In this document: positions 50,951 through 63,800 of the stretch, one piece after another
Layout: the number at the start of each line of letters is the position of its first letter
Position numbering within the stretch: position 1 is the first letter of the stretch
Position numbers and translations under genes: made by a program
NCBI GenBank assembly: GCA_034190875.2
Contig: CM067344.1
Coordinates: 69,944,809-70,008,808, forward strand
Origin: Urechis unicinctus
Taxonomy: Eukaryota > Annelida > Polychaeta > Xenopneusta > Urechidae
Length of the DNA stretch: 64,000 nucleotides
Direction of reading: 5' to 3'
The notes under the pieces: model-generated
What the model was told of the DNA's origin: nothing
Database searches by the model: none
What the model saw: only the letters and a program-made list of their open reading frames with translations

Positions 50951-52700
50951 TTTACCTCCTAACCCCATCCTTACAACCGAGTTTCAATCTTACCACCCAG
51001 CCTCATCCTTACCACCCAGCCTCATCCTTACAACCCAGCCTCATCCTTACCACCCAGCCTCATCCTTACCACCCAGCCTCATCCTTACAACCCAGCCTCA
51101 TCCTTACCACCCAGCCTCATCCTTACCACCCAGCCTCATCCTTACAACCGAGTTTCAATCTTACCACCCAGTCTCATCCTTACCACCCAGCCTCATCCTT
51201 ACAACCAAGCCTCATCCTTACATCCAGCCTCATCCTTACCACCCAGCCTCATCCTTACTACCCAGCCTCATCCTTACAACCGAGTTTCAACCTCATCCTT
51301 ACCACCCAGTCTCATCCGCACTACTCAGCCACACGTACCACCCAACCTCATCCTTACCACCCTGTCACACTTATCACCCAGTCTCATTCTTACAAACGGG
51401 TGTCACTCTTACCACCCAGTCAAATCCTTACCATCCAGCCACGCATACCACTCAGCCTCATCCTTACAACCCAGCCGCATCCTCACCACCTAGTCACACA
51501 TATCACCCAGCATCATCCTTACAATCCAGCCGCATCCTTACCACCCAGCCACACATACCACCCAGCCACACCCTTACCACCGAGCCACACATACCACCCA
51601 GCCACACCCTTACCACCCAGCCACACATACCATCCAGCCTCATCCTTACCACCCAGCCACACAAACCATCCAGCCTCATCCTTACCACCCAGCCACACAT
51701 ACCATCCAGCCTCATCCTTACCACCCAGCCACACATACCATCCAGCCTCATCCTTACCACCCAGCCACACATACCACCCAGCCTCATCCTTACCTCCCAG
51801 CCACACATACCACCCAGCCTCATCCTTACCACCCAGCCACACATACCACCCAGCCTCATCCTTACCACCCAGCCACACATACCACCCAGCCTCATCCTTA
51901 CCACCCAGCCACACATATCACCCAGCCACACCCTTACCACCGAGCCACACATACCATCCAGCTGCATCCTTACCACCCAGCCACACATACCACCCAGCCT
52001 CATCCTTACCACCCAGCCTCACATACCACCCAGCCTCATCCTTACCACCCAGTCACATCCTTACCACCCAGCCTCATCCTTACCACCCAGTCACATCCTT
52101 ACCACCCAGCCACACTTACCACCCAGCCACACTTATCACCCAGCCACACTTATCACCCAGCCTCATCGTTACCACCCAGCTACACTTACCACCTAGCCTC
52201 ACTTAGCACTCAGTCTCGGTTTTACCACTCAGTCTCGTCTTTACCACTCAGTATCGTCTTTACCACTCAGCCTCGTGTTCACCATTTAGTCTCGTCTTCA
52301 CCACTCAGCCTCGTCACCACCTCTCAGCATCGTCTTTATCACTCAGCCTGGTCTTTACCACTCATCCTCGTCTTCACCACTGAGCCTCGTCACCACCACT
52401 CTGCCTCGTATTTACCACTCAGCCGCATATATACCACTCTGCCTCGTTTTTAACACTCAGCCTTGTCTTCACCAATCAGCCCCGTCTTTACCATTCAGCC
52501 TCGTCTTCATCACTCAGCCTCGTCTTTGCCACTCTGCCTCGTCACCACCACTCAGCCTCGTTACCACCACGTAGCTTCACATACCACCTAGCCTCGTCTT
52601 TACCACTCTGCCTCGTCTTTACCACTCGCCTCGTGTTTACCACTCAGCCGCGTCACCATCACTCAGCTTCACATACCACCCAGCCTCATCCTTACCGCCG
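50951..52700. repeat. C-rich 19-bp minisatellite with a 36-bp dimer core
   Basis: Left part (50951-51300): a 19-bp unit ttaccacccagcctcatcc. Centre (51500-52000): a 36-bp dimer of cagccacacataccac and ccagcctcatccttaccac, measured from 51781 to 51817. Right part (52200-52700): the variant ctcagcctcgtctttaccac. No stop codon occurs in the common forms. A 469-codon plus frame (50797-52206) with a 12-residue repeat LPPSHTYHPASS and two long minus frames therefore stay open. I do not call these genes. Confidence 0.95.
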
Positions 52701-55085
52701 AGCTCTTGTTCATCAGCATCTTTATTTATCTGAGCATTCTATTACTTGCATTTTCAAGTGAAGCGGAAATCGGTAGTTCTCCGTTAGCTGACTACCGATG
52801 ACATTTCCTCTCGGATACACTCGCGCTTTATTAGTTATTGTAATCCAGGTGATACATCAACATGCTCCGGCATGTTTTCTTCCCAGGCAATCCGGTTGCC
52901 ATGTTCTACCATTTCCGGTATTATGAGTAGCTTTTTAAGTAATGTTTTTGGAAAAAAATGACACACTCGACCAGCTACATTAGGTGGCCTGATGCTGCTG
53001 ACCGCGCGATTCCAGGAGGGATGTAATGAGGTGAAATTCACACTACAACATACTTGGGTGGCACGTATACAGTCATTGAAATGATCGAGTTGTTATCATC
53101 CTCATCATCATCAGCCCACGCGCTCGCATCCAGGCAAACACGTTAATGTCACATGCGCATGCTCAACAGCGGCGTGCACCTACCCTGGCGCTAATTGCAT
53201 CATGCTCAGCGGAATGCATGTCCGCCACCACGATGGCTGCTCCACTCGGGCCACATTAGCGGACGCCAGTTTTGCCTGCGACTACTCGGCTGGTATTAAA
53301 GCACGTGGGGCTATTTGTTGCTCTTGTCGAGCCTTTGGTAATTTATTGCATACTTTAGACTGCTCTTTACGCAGTTCTCCGAGGACCGACATTATTGGGA
53401 CAGCTTAATCCAGTGCTTCAGCTGAGCAACAGTACCAGAATAGTCAACTGAGGCTCTGACCAAACAACCACACAACATACGTCACCAATCTCGGTTGACA
53501 ACGGGGATTTTTTCTCATTGAAAAAATACTGTACCATTAGGGTATAAAAAAAATACACAAGACAATGCTAGAAGACACAGAACCACGCCAGCTGCTAAGT
53601 CGCCACCTGCTGGTCGATGCCTATACATTATTATTGCTAACTCGATGGCATATAGCATCTTGATAATTTGCTTCCTGACAGCGGTTTAACTCTTTAATGA
53701 CAAAAATACGATGGGGAAAAACGATCAAAAGCAGCTGTAACCAGGTAAAACAAGCTGCATGTGACATGCTTTTTATTGGCGAACCTATTCATAAGATATA
53801 TGAATGAGATGGAGGAATGGGGACAAATTAATTGAAGGTATGCGTGTCAACTAGCGATGTATGATGTGACTCGATGGGAATCAAATCCGCACCTCAACGC
53901 AACACGGTATCTTTAACGAACTTGTCCTGGGTAAGTGCTTGCACCATGGCTCTTCGTCGTGACGTCATCAACGGAAGCTGGTGAGAGTGTAAGCACGTGT
54001 ACGCGGGATGGCACGGATAGCGTTCTACTCTTAAGACCGCACACTTACCAACATCCTCTGAATCAAATTATTTTTTTTTTTAAGAAACGGCAGTTGCACA
54101 AGCTTGTTGATGAAAGGATGATTCGGAAAATATTGCTTGCATTTGCAACATTTCAAACCTGTATATCATTAACACATATTGAATTGACAGACGAAGCATC
54201 AATCCGTCTTGCTGAGTTAATTGCAGTATCAAAGAACAAATGTTACAGTCGATAACCAATGCATTCGTATTTCATGATTGTACGTAATTGTATCTTTCAT
54301 TCCATGGAAACAACTGGTTCTCGTTGTATGACATACCCATAAAGCTTGCCGCTCGATGGATTCATTAGCAGGCAGACCATCACTCAGGCGGACCACCACT
54401 GGTGAAGAACAAATAATTTACCCGCGATTTTGGCATCGACCCTGACCCAAAACAAAAGCCTTTGGAGGGTCAACTAACTGTTATTGTTGAGCCTTTTTTA
54501 TATCTGAATTTGAATGTGGTTTGTTATTGATGACGAATAACCTCTTTTTGCTGGTGAAAAATACATTACCACTATGCATGCTCTTCTGTCGATTTTTTTC
54601 AAGAGACAAATAAATTTGCCCATCAGAGGTAGGGTATGCTTAAGAGTACAAAAAGCAAACTGCTCTTAATGTATCATTCATGTCCGTAGTACTACAGTTG
54701 TGCTGTGCTGTGGCACTCAGCCCTCAGAGAGCACCGGACAACACGTTTTTCTTTTTCGCGAGGCTACAAGTCAACATTGCACCTCTGTTTAATTGACAGG
54801 AGTTCGATGAAGTTGTGAATGGGATGACAAATATGCGCAACGAGAACCAAAGGTGCTTTGAGGACATGATTTGAGCGGTTGTACTTTATCGCATGTAAGC
54901 TTAGAGGCTGCTGTCTAAAACAAATAGACACAAGACGTCAACTTAATGCAACGGCCCTCGGCACAAGATCGATTCGATTGTAGGTTATTTTAAGACGGAT
55001 TATGCGTCTAAAGAATAAACTTCAACTTGACAAGGAAATCGGTTTTGAAATCGTGAAACAAATGTTTTAACTGATATCAGCCTAT
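52701..55085. other. Unique spacer, no recognised gene
   Basis: Non-repetitive, AT-rich from about 53500, with a poly-T run near 54070-54082. Reading frames are short (106 codons or fewer) and match no family I know. A TGACGTCA palindrome is at 53960-53967. Confidence 0.45.
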
Positions 55086-56190
55086 GAGGAGCGGGGTCGC
55101 CGGGATGTGAGAGAGAAGAGGTCAGCACCCTGGTTTGTGAGAGGGAACAGGTCAGCTGATGGAACCCTGGTTTGTAAGAGGGAAGTGGTCAGCTGATCAA
55201 ACCCTGGTTTGTAAGAGGAAAGTGGTCAGCTGATAGAACCCTGGTTTGTTAGAGGAAAGTGGTCAGCTGATAGAACCCGTGGTTGTAAGAGGGAAGTGGT
55301 CAGCTGATAGAACCCGTGGTTGTGAGAGGGAAGTGGTCAGCTGATAGAACCCTGGTTTGTGAGAGGAAATTGGTCAGCTGATAGAACCCTGGTTTGGTAG
55401 AGGAAAGTGGTCAGCTGATAGAACCCTGGTTTGTGAGAGGGAAGTGGTCAGCTGATAGAACCCGTGGTTGTGAGAGGGAAGTGGTCAGCTGATAGAACCC
55501 TGGTTTGTGAGAGAAAAGTGGTCAGATGATAGAATCCGTGGTTGTAAGAGGGAAGTGGTCAGCTGATAGAACCCTGGTTTGTGAGAGAAAAGTGGTCAGA
55601 TGATAGAATCCGTGGTTGTGAGAGGAAAGTGGTCAGCCGATAGAACCCGTGGTTGTGAGAGGGAAGTGGTCAGCTGATAGAACCCTGGTTTGTGAGAGGA
55701 AAGTGGTCAGCTGATAGAACCCGTGGTTGTAAGAGGGAAGTGGTCAGCTGATAGAACCCGTGGTTGTGAGAGGGAAGTGGTCAGCTGATAGAACCCTGGT
55801 TTGTGAAAGGAAATTGGTCAGCTGATAGAACCCTGGTTTGTGAGAGGAAAGTGGTCAGCTGATAGAACCCTGGTTTGTGAGAGGGAAGTGGTCAGCTGAT
55901 AGAACCCGTGGTTGTGAGAGGGAAGTGGTCAGCTGATAGAACCCTGGTTTGTGAGAGAAAAGTGGTCAGATGATAGAACCCGTGGTTGTGAGAGGAAAGT
56001 GGTCAGCCGATAGAACCCATGGTTGTGAGAGGGAAGTGGTCAGCTGATAGAACCCTGGTTTGTGAGAGGAAAGTGGTCAGCTGATAGAACCCGTGGTTGT
56101 AAGAGGGTAAAGGTCAGTCGACAGCATACTGGGTTGTGAGAGGATAGTGGTCAGCTGACAGAACCCTGGGTTGTGAGTGGTCACCCCAGC
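55086..56190. repeat. 37-bp minisatellite with a 10-unit higher-order period
   Basis: About 29 copies of a 37-bp unit, gatagaaccctggtttgtga plus gaggaaagtggtcagct. A sister form has cccgtggttgtgagagggaa. The period was measured from 55821 to 55858. The rare variant cagccgatag occurs at 55634 and 56004, exactly 370 bp (ten units) apart, within matching series of variants. It is unrelated in sequence to the other 37-38-bp families of the window. Confidence 0.95.
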
Positions 56191-58360
56191 TATCCGGACT
56201 ATAGTAATTCGGAGATGATAGAACAGCTGCCATACAGAGTTATCCGAACTGCTGTCCAGGCTAGACAGTGTTGTCAAAATAGCAACGATAACGAATTAAC
56301 CTGAATCAGGGCATTTGGCATTTCACCGATTGCGTAGTGTCTTCAAAGTGAAATATTGTAATTTTTATAATGTTTGGTCAGCAAAGCATGTCTAGAATTC
56401 AACAGCCGACCAAAATCATAGGGGTTTGTAACCTCTTAGTAATCACTGGTTGTTATGGTGATGGTGACATCCATTTAATATGCAAAACGGCCTTGGGAAG
56501 AGGGATAATGACCAAACTGCATCTGTGATTCGTTCCGAAACTGCCGGTGTTGTCATCCATGATTTATCAAGGATAACGGCTTACCATGCTCAATTTAGCA
56601 ATCGCAAAACTCCACACGAGCCATGATGTAGCAGGTGTTGAGGGTATGCAGAGGATGACAGCTAATCTATTCAGATCTATATATCTATATATACTAGTAT
56701 ATTAGATTTAGAGATCGGAAACCGAGCGCCTGTGGACGGTATTATGAAGACAAATGTCTTACCATGCAGGCAGCGTCACAATCTCTCACACCTAACTAAA
56801 CCCATTCCGTCAATCAAACGGAAAATCTAATATTTGTGAATCGTTCATTTCTTTTTGCAATTCCTCTTTTAAAAAATGCACGCTTATTTGTAGCCGCCCC
56901 TTCAATATTCAAGTCGCTAGATGGAGCATCCTTTTACGGGTGTGCACATGGAGATCATCATACTCAAATTGAGCTCTCAGGCGCCTAAAAGGTCATTTGC
57001 TATTTCTATTTTCTTATGACTATGCTTTCGATATCGAATGAATTAAAAACTGAGTTATATGGGTAGGATAAGTCGTGATATATTATGTTTATCTCTCATT
57101 TGACCCCTTTTCACAATAGAAAGTCTATGTGGAAATATTGGACTGAATTTCGTTCAAATTGAGCAGCAATGAATTATTTCAATTGGCTTAAAATTGTCTT
57201 ATATTAAGAACATAGATTATACTTCAGTTGATATAGTTGCCTGCTATCGAACTCGTGAACAAACACTACATTTATCATCAGATCAATAAACTATCAAGAG
57301 CGCTAATCTAGGTAAGGATTGGTTATAACAATGACATTTAGGAGCAGACAATTCCCTTGTCCAGTCTATGTATCCGGTACGAATATGAGGCAGTCGAGCA
57401 AGCACTTTCCATTGTTTTGGCTTCAATGTTGTCGTTGGCCGTTCATTTGTGATGGCTCATATATGAATCAGTAATAAGTTATTGCAAATACCAAACGCCT
57501 CAGAGGTAAAAGCAGTATACCAACCAGATCACTAATGGTATGCGATTTAATAACCTCTGTGGAAATATTCTGAGGAAACTTGCATGAATGAGTCGTGTCT
57601 GGTTACCATTGCTCATCGGTTCATGCTCGCTTACTTTGTTCACAACGATAAAAGTGACATCAACCTGGCTTGAACAGCTGATAATGGATCAATCAGCTCA
57701 TGAGCTGATGGCTCGGTCAAGTGTGGTTAAATCTTGTGGTGAAAACTGATTTCAAAAAATGTGGAAAGGAACAGCACAAATATCAATTAGAGTTTGACAG
57801 TTTATGGCGGACTATGTCGTGACACGGCGTGGTCTGATGGTGTCCTTGATGATGATCTCGTTTGGGTGCATGAACCACGCGACATAATACGGATGTCTTA
57901 TCCGATAACCATGATTCGATTGTCTTTTACCCAAACTATCGTTTTAAACGCGATACCGAACGTTTATCTAATTTTTTTACATAATGGTTTAGGGGTGTAA
58001 ATCTAGCTTTACTCAATGAGCATCCATGGCCCTTTTATGTCTTCATTTGATTATAATGAAATGTTCGCATATCACACATTCTTGTGTTTGCGCATTCGTT
58101 TCCATCATTAACAATAAATATGACACGACGCTAGGGAGCGCCATTGCGGATACTGAGGTTATGTGATTACGGCGCTCGTCTTGTAGCACAGGTGTTCTCG
58201 GGTTTCCCTGACTCGGAATAAAAAACAACTACAGTGACACAAAGGCGTGGAACTTCTTTCAACACAAATATCGTCGAGCAATGTGAATATTTATAACTCT
58301 TTAAAAACAGTTTACAATATATAACTTCTTAAGTGTAAGAAGCTCGTACCGTTTTTATAT
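56191..58360. other. AT-rich unique spacer downstream of the CNTD1 gene
   Basis: Non-repetitive apart from a short TA-rich stretch at about 56675-56705. No exon or RNA gene was recognised on either strand. Confidence 0.45.
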
Positions 58361-58478
58361 GTAAATGTTCAGACTAGGACTAGATCGACTTATCGGGAGC
58401 AGTATTCGATCGTTCAAGCGTAAATGTTCAGACTAGGACTAGATCGACTTATCGGGAACATTATTCGATTGTTGAAGC
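58361..58478. repeat. Two-copy 59-bp tandem duplication
   Basis: gtaaatgttcagactaggac and the following 39 bases occur at 58361 and 58420 with a handful of differences (gggagcagt versus gggaacatt). It is an isolated young duplication. Confidence 0.93.
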
Positions 58479-58891
58479 ACAACACGCATGACAGTAAATA
58501 CAATGCAGTTGTCATCTACATTACGACAATTACGCAGGATAATTGACAGATTAAGGTTTCATGAGTTTAATTATGAACATAAAATCTACAAAGGCTGATC
58601 AGAGGAGCGACCAGTGCATGTTAAGTGAACATATGAAAACTGTGGCTTCTTACGCCGTTGGGAACTCCACGTGTGTCTAAAACTTTCGGATTGTGGTATA
58701 ACGGAATCTTCACCGTTTAGAATTCTCGTTAATAGGCCTATACGATATGTGTGACTATTGACATTTTCATTTCCTAATCATAGCTTTGGCGTATATAATA
58801 ATTCGGATCTTTATGCTTCGTAGTGAATTGAATGGTAATATTCTATGGTGAAATACTACATGAATGAAACAACAGATCATTTGGTAATTGT

Positions 58892-58897
58892 TTTATT
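58892..58897 (-). terminator. Candidate polyadenylation signal of CNTD1
   Basis: AATAAA on the minus strand (tttatt on the plus strand), about 510 bases beyond the CNTD1 stop codon. It was the first canonical hexamer I noticed downstream. Variant signals closer to the stop cannot be excluded. Confidence 0.35.
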
Positions 58898-59407
58898 GGC
58901 AATCATCAATATACAAAAACTGTTGGGAATGATGAGTAAATGTATACATAACTCCAATTGTATGAAAGGACATAATATATTACCTCTGCTTCAAGCAGAT
59001 TTTACGCTGATAGTGGTCTTTGGTGTTATATACAAAAACGTAATATGTACATAAAAACAAACCAATATCGTTGAAACACATTAAAAAGTTACCCAGCTAC
59101 AATTACTTACAGCGGCGAGAAAGCAATAGATCGGTGTTTTATAATTTAGATAAGGTAATTGCCTCCTATTTTTTTCGGATATGATCACAAACTTTCTTTT
59201 CGACACCACTGCATTGCCCAAATGATCTCACCTGATAAAAATGTGTATGACGTTTTCAACAAACAACACATGTTAAGGTAGAAATTTGAGTGCTTGGACT
59301 AAGAACCATCAAATATTAACAAGGCCATACCCTACTGCTCAGTATCCGCCCAATTCTGCCCAGAGCAGTCAGATATGAATGGATCACAGGTGAATAGGTC
59401 GTATCAT

Positions 59408-59503
59408 TTACTCCTCCTCCACAATCTGCTGCACAAGAATCGTCGCAAAATCGAGAATATCCTCCAAAGGTACTCCACTTATCTTGTGAAGGGCCTGCAT
59501 GAC
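59408..59503 (-). CDS. CNTD1: CNTD1 exon 7 (residues 280-310 and stop)
   Basis: Acceptor TCTTCCCAG, 96 nt, ending in TAA at 59410-59408. It encodes VMQALHKISGVPLEDILDFA and the acidic terminus IVEEE. The tail is shorter than in vertebrates, which accounts for most of the length difference. Confidence 0.9.
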   Translation of the reverse strand, partial: VMQALHKISGVPLEDILDFATILVQQIVEEE

Positions 59504-60816
59504 CTGGGAAGATAAACGTTACTAAGATGCAGATACATGTTAGCCAGGTTTCCCGCTGCACGCGCGAGGGATATACCACAGTCTATAAAAACAAGTAGTT
59601 TATTGGTGCCCTGTGATTATTCATTTCTTATCAGTGCTTGCGAATTCATAACAGTGATCACGTAATAATGAATTATATCCATCAGTGTCAATGCACGAAT
59701 TGTGAAATCTATATCACAAACTTGCGCAGAGCGTAGAAGGATTATCATTTGTTATATCACTATCAATATTCGGAGCTTGACGCGTAAAAAAGTGGAATCC
59801 TACGAGACAGAAATGATGATATGGGTGTTGCTGGTTGATCTTCATAATGTTTATCTCTACAGTTTTCGCGCTGTGTAGCTCAGTTTATTCCACAAACAAT
59901 AAACACAGGAGATGGCATAAAAGCGATTAGCTATAACCCGATCGCTAGGACGAACAAATGAGGGACACAAAAATAGTCCACACCATCCCTTATAGTAAAA
60001 CCCGGGTAATATTGCGGCATTGACCATGTTGCATCACCCCGTAAAGTACACATCCATGTATGAAATAGCCTGTAAGTGAGATACAGAGAGACAGACAGGC
60101 GGGTGGACAGGGGGACACTAGACCTAATTAGCAAGGTAGAAACGTTCGATTGCTTTCATGATGATGCACAGCGCGTAGTTCATACAGCACGTGATTGCTA
60201 TAGTAAATTGTGACAAACCCAGGGTACTTAGTCATATTAGGTTGTGAATTATGCAAAGACATTTCACCTTCATTCATCCCAGGGGCTCTGGTTGCCTGCT
60301 AGCTGTAAAATTACTTCTTTATATCGAATATATTATCCCTTATCGTATTATAAAACACCTCGACCACGGGTATCCTATGAATGGGCGAGTTCATTTAGAT
60401 TATTTTCAGAATTCTTACCTTATCAGCGTGTTTCTGATCCACTATGTAGTAAGTTGCTGCTATAACGGCAACGGCCAGCAGCATAAAGTCGTTCTCCACT
60501 TGACAGAATCTCTCCCTGTAGCGAGAGACAAATAAGCAAAGAAGGCTAAAAAAACGCGCAAGCACATTCCGCGTGCAGCACGAATGTATACGCCCAGTGG
60601 GTATTACTTGTCCACCATATCAATGACTTAGGTCATCTTCAAATAGTGAACGCTATACAAGGTATTATATAACAACTCAGTTGAAGTAAACAAACGCCCA
60701 GGGCAATATAACCACCCCCCCCCCCCACCCCCCCTAGCAAATCCTGATCGAATATTACTGCATCTTCTAAGCCAGGGATATGCAATAGATGAAGTAAACA
60801 AACGCCCAGGGCAATA

Positions 60817-60848
<32 letters not shown>

Positions 60849-63800
60849 ACCCAGCAAATCCTGATCGAATGTTACTGCATCTTCTAAGCCAGGGATATGC
60901 AACAGATGAAAAAATATATAAATTAGTGAACATCACTTACGGCTCTTTTTCGTAATTCTTTTGGCCAAAGGCTAGATTACACAGTTGTCTATATATGTTT
61001 TTCCTTCTGAGGTATACAATGTCCAGAACCATCATCGATTTGGCGTGACATACTTTGACAGATAGCGTGCCGTCATTATGACCTATTAGGGAATGAAAAA
61101 CAAGGTTATACTGAACTCATCCCCATAGCACTCTCATAATCACCGCTAGCTGTGTAGCTAACAAAACTATGTACAGTAGCTAGCTCGTGAATAACTTGGT
61201 GACAAAAAAAACAACTCAAGAGCATATATATAATCATAGGGGCTTACGTCAAACTACATACCACACGATCCACATTGTCATGGCCTTGTGGAACACTGAT
61301 CTATCATCAGCACTCATTAACAAGAAGCTAGGAATGTGGGGATTAACAAATGCTCCTTGGCAAACACATAAATACACAACCGTGCAACTAAGTATAACTG
61401 AATAATTACCTAATATTTCTAGCAGGGTCTCGATAAAAAGGAGAGGTGAAAGCACAGCGATTTTATACGATAGAGTCTTTAGTACGCGCAGCTCTGACTG
61501 TAGGATACTGTCATGGCTGTATTTGTGCCCGAGTTCATGTAGGAAGTTGTAAGCCCGCCCAGGAGTCACTGCCTGAAAAATGTATATCGAAGCGCAACTT
61601 ATAAGGTCACATTATAATGGTAGTTGTATATAATGTGGATTTACTTGTGAAATGTGAGTAAGAATACACGTCCATTGTACATGTATTTGAGGTCGAACAA
61701 ACCCTGCAATGAGAAGAGAGCTTGCTGGCAAGTTGACAACATGATACGATCCTCAGTGGCACTTGCTTCCTTACACGACCTTGAATTATCCGCCAATCTT
61801 TCGTTTTAGTTTTTGAATCGGACTTCTGGACATGATGATATAAGTCATTGATATGCTGTACCATGAACCTATTAGACAGAATATCCATCATAAATTTAGG
61901 AACCATGAATTTATAAATTTTCGACTGTCATTTTGTAGGGTCTAGGCATACGATCTTTCATACGTTTAGTGTCACAGACTTATTAATTATATGGAGTATG
62001 GGCAAAGATTAAGAAAAATACGACATGTTATTCCGCATGTGTCCATTTGTTAAGCGATAGGGACATCCTAGTGTTTCCTTTACAGATCATAACATAATGA
62101 AGATAAAAAAAATGTATTTTCGTAGCAGTCAACCAATGGTTCTTGCACGAATTTCATGTCAATGTATGCTTGTCGTTATCACAGTTCTCTGCACTTAACA
62201 GGTAACAGTTGTACTTGGTGAGACATCAGAGGTTGTGGTGGCATAACACCTTGTAATATCGGCAACATCGCCAAACCACTAAAAACACTCACAATATAAT
62301 GGGATAAGAAAATGAAAGAAACATTGGTGTTAGACGTTGCTTACAGCAACGAGGTTGCAAGCAATGGTGGTGAAAGAGAACGATTGTGATGCTTGATAAT
62401 CAAGCATCACAATCGTTCTCTTCGTGAAACACACAGAGCACTGTTCAAGCTGCAATCAAGCCTTGATTGCAGCTTGAACAGTGTTCTATGTGTTTCAACG
62501 TCAACTGAGCACAATCCCGTTGCCCGCACAGGGTTAGGAACTCCAGCCGCTGGGACGTGAAACCATCTGGTCACCGGAAAGGGGCTATAACGGGTAAGAT
62601 TACTTTTTTGGGGATTTTCCTTTTTACATGTGACAATCCGCTGTCGCAACATGAAAATAGGTTGGATTTTTCATTCAACGAGAATTCTAGAAATACATTC
62701 ACAAAATTAATAAACATGGCTGTCAACATGATCATTGCTTTGACGTCGCGCCTCGCTCAGTGCTCCTGTTGATAGTTTAAAATAGAAGGACGATGTCCGC
62801 TTAACAGCAAATCAAGATCGGAACGATCAATGACATCCCGAAAACTGTCGTGACCACAACCATGACTGTCCAGTTTGGTGTCACGGGCAGCTTCAGACTT
62901 GTGTTTTTCTTCAACGTGTTTGTCAATTCTTACAATTTCCGAACGCCATTAGCTTTTGAAAGCGTTGACTGTAATTACTTAGAATAAATTGATATAAATT
63001 TAGAAACTGTGATGCAGAGCTCAAACTGTATGGCAGACTGAGTCGCAGATGACCAAAATGCCAGAAATACACACCTAGCCTCAGATCCACTGCAAAGCGG
63101 GGCAGAGCCATTCTTGGGGCAAAGGCCACTGGACCTGAGTTAATATGAACCCCAAGTGCTGAAAGCCATAATAACCTTATTACTGAGGTTAATGGGCACC
63201 AGCATACCCTTAGGTGTGTTCTTTAACCGCCGAGGGTTTTGTGTTCATACTCACTCAGTCAGGCCGTTCTTGTTTTGTATCAGTAAGAAACCTAGGATAA
63301 TGCTTAATACGAGAACTTCGTGATATTTTGATCATTGAAACTGATATAAACTTACCTATCAAAGATTTCTAAAGCTAAGTATCTGGCTTCGTCAGGAAGT
63401 CGGAATCTTTTGCATACATTGAAGACATAGTCCACGTTGTCTCCAAATTTAAAGATGCCCTGTTATAAAACAAACGTCAGCGTTGTGCAGTCTACATATT
63501 TACCACGGCTGTGTCGTATGAAGCCCATAGCTCTCGCGCCATGCATTTCAATAAACCCGCACCCAGAATATCACTCGAGCAAGATTTAGCGAAGCATTTC
63601 GTCATAACGTCCTAACGACTCAAAGCGTAGACGTTTTGACTCTTAAGTTCGCATCTGGCATACAATTAATACGAGTGTATGTAAATGGTAAGCTTACAAA
63701 AAAAACGCACGTACCTGGCTTTCATTAGTTAACTGCATGTTGTCTTTGTTTTGTTCATTCAATATCAAGAGCCAATCCTGCAGCATCTCCGGTTCCATGG

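Noticed and set aside
60628-60936. Glycine-rich minus frames over CNTD1 intron 5
   Set aside because: They come from the poly-C tracts of the 108-bp duplication and lie between well-defined splice sites.
62374-62496. MicroRNA precursor hairpins
   Set aside because: Single-base loops and near-perfect long stems do not fit Dicer precursors, and no second copy or conserved seed is evident from this window.
62923-63129. 68-codon minus frame as an additional CNTD1 exon
   Set aside because: Exons 2 and 3 join in phase across this region with the conserved cyclin-box residues adjacent. Inserting it would interrupt the fold.
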